Below, piece after piece: positions 5,306 through 7,377 of a DNA stretch of 7,377 nucleotides (its first letter is position 1; each line of letters opens with the position of its first letter). The notes under the pieces are model-generated. The model ran no database searches and was not told the DNA's origin. It worked only from the letters and a program-made list of their open reading frames with translations. The stretch comes from Bacteroidota bacterium (GTDB taxonomy: Bacteria > Bacteroidota > Bacteroidia > NS11-12g > UBA955), in NCBI GenBank assembly GCA_947460045.1, contig CANHGC010000073.1:1-7377 (forward strand). Reading direction: 5' to 3'. The position numbers and the translations under genes are program-made.

Positions 5306-7377
5306 ATGTTAAAAAAGGCAAGGAGCCGATTTTGTTGGTTTTTATTGGTCATGGCATGTTGCGTGCAAGTGCAATCGCAATCGCTCCCGTTTGGGGTGCT
5401 GAAATGTGAAGGTCCCGTGCCGGAAGCTTTCTCCAAGAGAAGTTCTGAAAAAGCGTTACAAAATGTAAGCAACATCGAGAGGGCCAATCAAAGCAAAAAA
5501 GAAATCACCGAAGAACAAGAATTCGCCATGGTTTCTACGTTTGTGATTGATGAAATCTTGCGCAGTGGCAAGGTGCTTTATGGCGATACCGTCACCCAAT
5601 ACATTCAAAAGGTAGCCAATCAACTGTTGGCCGATCAGCCAGAGATTCTGTCGCAAATCAATTTCTTTACCTTAAAATCCAACCTGGTGAACGCCATCAG
5701 TACACACCAAGGGTATATTTTTGTCACAACCGGATTGTTGGCGCGCATTAAAAATGAATCTGAACTGGCATTCATTTTGGCCCATGAAATTTCACACTTT
5801 ACCCAAAAACACAATTTGTCATCGGCCAAGTTGAGAAATCGTTTGCTCGATGAAAATCAAGACGGCAATTTCGAGGATCGCGTAAAAACCATTTACCAAT
5901 ATTCTCGGGAAAACGAAATGGAAGCCGATGAACTGGGCATGAAGCTTTATCTCAGCGCTGGCTATGTGTTCGATTTTGGTTTGGATGCCTTGGCGATGCT
6001 TGAACACGCCGATGAACCTTTTGTGCATTCGCACATCGGACCCAAACATTTTGAATCAGCCAATTGGAAAGTGGGGTATGGGTCTAGCGGCACATCAACC
6101 ACTGATAATAATCTCAAAACAAATTCTGGGAAAATGAACAAGCAGGCCCAATTTCTGTGGCCCACAACATTTCCAGAAATGCCTGCGCAAACCGAAGTAG
6201 ACGCAACCTTCAAAACACACCCCGATGTGGTGGATCGATTGAGGCGGGTAGAGGAAATTTTCGCCTCCGAATTCGATAAAGAACTGTCAACCAAAGACTT
6301 CATCGCTACTTCGAAGTCGTATTTTGAACACATTCAACAGCGCGCCTGGGTAGAAGATATTGTGGCAAACATTCGTCAAGCCAATTTTGTCGACGTAATT
6401 TATTTGGCCCAAGGATTGGATTCGCTGATGCCCAACCAATCCTTTTCCGCCGATGCCAAAGCCATGGCTTGGTACGGACTTGCGCATCACGTTTCAGGTG
6501 GGGAGGACATGAATGCGTTTGGTCTTCACGACGATCTTAAATTCTTGTCGAACAAGCAATTGTTGCCACTGAATCATGTGATTCGGTCCATGAATAAGGA
6601 TCAGCTGATGATCATGGCGGTGAGAAACATCGCCTTGGCCATCGCCCAGAAAGGAAATACCCCTTTCCGAAGGAATTTGCTGGATTCCAGCATAAAAATC
6701 ATGCTGTCTAATCCCACTTTTGAAATGTATCAATATTCGGTGGGGGCCATGGATACTGCCACAAATGGGGCCGCTTATTGGCACAAAGCGCTCATGGGGT
6801 TGAACCTGTTGGAAAACAGCGGGTATGCGCATTTTAAGCGGTTGAGGATGAAGGATTCTTTGGTATTGCAGGTGGAGGAGAGCAAGGAGAAGCAGAAAAT
6901 GAATGTTCTGAAGAAAATGGGGGTTGGGCACAGAGATTATATGGCTGTGCAATCGTTGGGCATTGATAGTTTGTGGATGTTTAGCCCCGATTATGATCAA
7001 ATTGAACAAGCCGGATCAGGGAAAGTGACACGCAACTATGTGCGAGATGAAGCCATTGCAACCACCTTTGAGGATGATTACGCCGCGGCTGCTTCGGCCA
7101 ATCAAATGCATTTGCAATTTTTGAAGAATATGGGCAGCGCCACATTGACAACCGATGACGTGAATCGATTTGCGATGATGCAAGATTGGATGGAAGAACG
7201 ATTGAACAATGGTTTAACCCCGATGATGTTGTTTCAAACGGCCCTCATGAAATCTGAACTCAAAGAGAATAACATCGGCCATGTGGCTTGGGCCGGCGCC
7301 GTGAATCACATCGAATCCCGCAAATTTTCACCGTTGTACATGGTGGTTTCGATGATATATATCCCAGCGTTTCCCTA
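5306..7377 (+). CDS. M48-family zinc metallopeptidase, exported (3' end beyond the window)
   Basis: The frame from ATG 5306 is open to the window edge, giving 690 complete codons and no stop. Residues 1-25 (MLKKARSRFCWFLLVMACCV...) look like a signal peptide, so the enzyme is probably periplasmic or surface-exposed. The peptidase domain covers about 70-265. HEISH at 160-164 is the HExxH zinc site with the catalytic glutamate, and ENEMEADELG at 202-211 supplies the third zinc ligand (E204 of ExxxD) on the usual helix. HPDVVDRL at 305-312 matches the HP...R segment often seen near the end of M48 domains. M48 enzymes such as BepA and LoiP act in outer-membrane protein quality control, which would suit these envelope neighbours; the substrate here is unknown. 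More than 380 further residues, rich in helix and charge with a Lys/Glu-rich stretch around 527-538, carry no motif I recognise. ATG 5306 is preferred because it gives the signal peptide; no Shine-Dalgarno is evident. Confidence 0.87.
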   Translation, partial: MLKKARSRFCWFLLVMACCVQVQSQSLPFGVLKCEGPVPEAFSKRSSEKALQNVSNIERANQSKKEITEEQEFAMVSTFVIDEILRSGKVLYGDTVTQYIQKVANQLLADQPEILSQINFFTLKSNLVNAISTHQGYIFVTTGLLARIKNESELAFILAHEISHFTQKHNLSSAKLRNRLLDENQDGNFEDRVKTIYQYSRENEMEADELGMKLYLSAGYVFDFGLDALAMLEHADEPFVHSHIGPKHFESANWKVGYGSSGTSTTDNNLKTNSGKMNKQAQFLWPTTFPEMPAQTEVDATFKTHPDVVDRLRRVEEIFASEFDKELSTKDFIATSKSYFEHIQQRAWVEDIVANIRQANFVDVIYLAQGLDSLMPNQSFSADAKAMAWYGLAHHVSGGEDMNAFGLHDDLKFLSNKQLLPLNHVIRSMNKDQLMIMAVRNIALAIAQKGNTPFRRNLLDSSIKIMLSNPTFEMYQYSVGAMDTATNGAAYWHKALMGLNLLENSGYAHFKRLRMKDSLVLQVEESKEKQKMNVLKKMGVGHRDYMAVQSLGIDSLWMFSPDYDQIEQAGSGKVTRNYVRDEAIATTFEDDYAAAASANQMHLQFLKNMGSATLTTDDVNRFAMMQDWMEERLNNGLTPMMLFQTALMKSELKENNIGHVAWAGAVNHIESRKFSPLYMVVSMIYIPAFP

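Noticed and set aside
6494..7009. Minus-strand open frame of 171 codons
   Set aside because: It is antisense to the M48 peptidase gene, is rich in His, Gln and Ile as expected for a complement frame, and has no start context or motif.

Overview
The window suggests a member of the Bacteroidota (Bacteroidetes) with moderate GC. The evidence is a type IX secretion sorting tail (type A), a DUF4465 protein, a DUF5074/YncE-like surface lipoprotein beside a TonB-dependent receptor, an acidic pair after the lipoprotein cysteine, and mostly weak Shine-Dalgarno sites. I cannot place it below phylum; a type IX secretion system argues for an environmental lineage rather than a typical gut Bacteroides. 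All genes lie on the + strand and are tightly packed.

Left part (1-2460): the last 101 residues of an outer-membrane TonB-dependent receptor, then a secreted DUF4465 protein with a type IX sorting tail, then a lipoprotein beta-propeller of the DUF5074/BtuG-like type. This order matches the vitamin B12 (cobamide) capture loci of Bacteroidota: receptor BtuB, with surface B12-binding proteins that load it. The B12 assignment rests on family and context. The receptor's N-terminus and any cobalamin riboswitch lie outside the window.

Middle (2490-5245): an LptF/LptG-family inner-membrane permease of lipopolysaccharide export, overlapping by 4 bp (ATGA) with a GT-B fold family-4-type glycosyltransferase. 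The pair looks like an envelope-glycolipid unit. The short gap before it (2461-2489) holds a long imperfect hairpin that covers the propeller gene's stop codon and pairs with the permease's possible ribosome-binding site.

Right end (5306-7377, open at the window edge): a secreted or periplasmic M48 metallopeptidase with HEISH and a downstream ExxxD zinc ligand, plus more than 380 residues of C-terminal extension. No stop codon is reached.

The strangest structure is inside the glycosyltransferase gene. At 4371-4458 three palindromes abut with no base between them: 17-bp perfect arms, 8-bp perfect arms, and 15-bp arms with one bulge. At the same place the coding strand changes from G-rich to C-rich. 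The reading frame continues normally, and the third palindrome is spelled by codons of a conserved family motif, so it is not a simple insertion.

No rRNA, tRNA, CRISPR, insertion sequence or gene-free stretch above 300 bases was seen.
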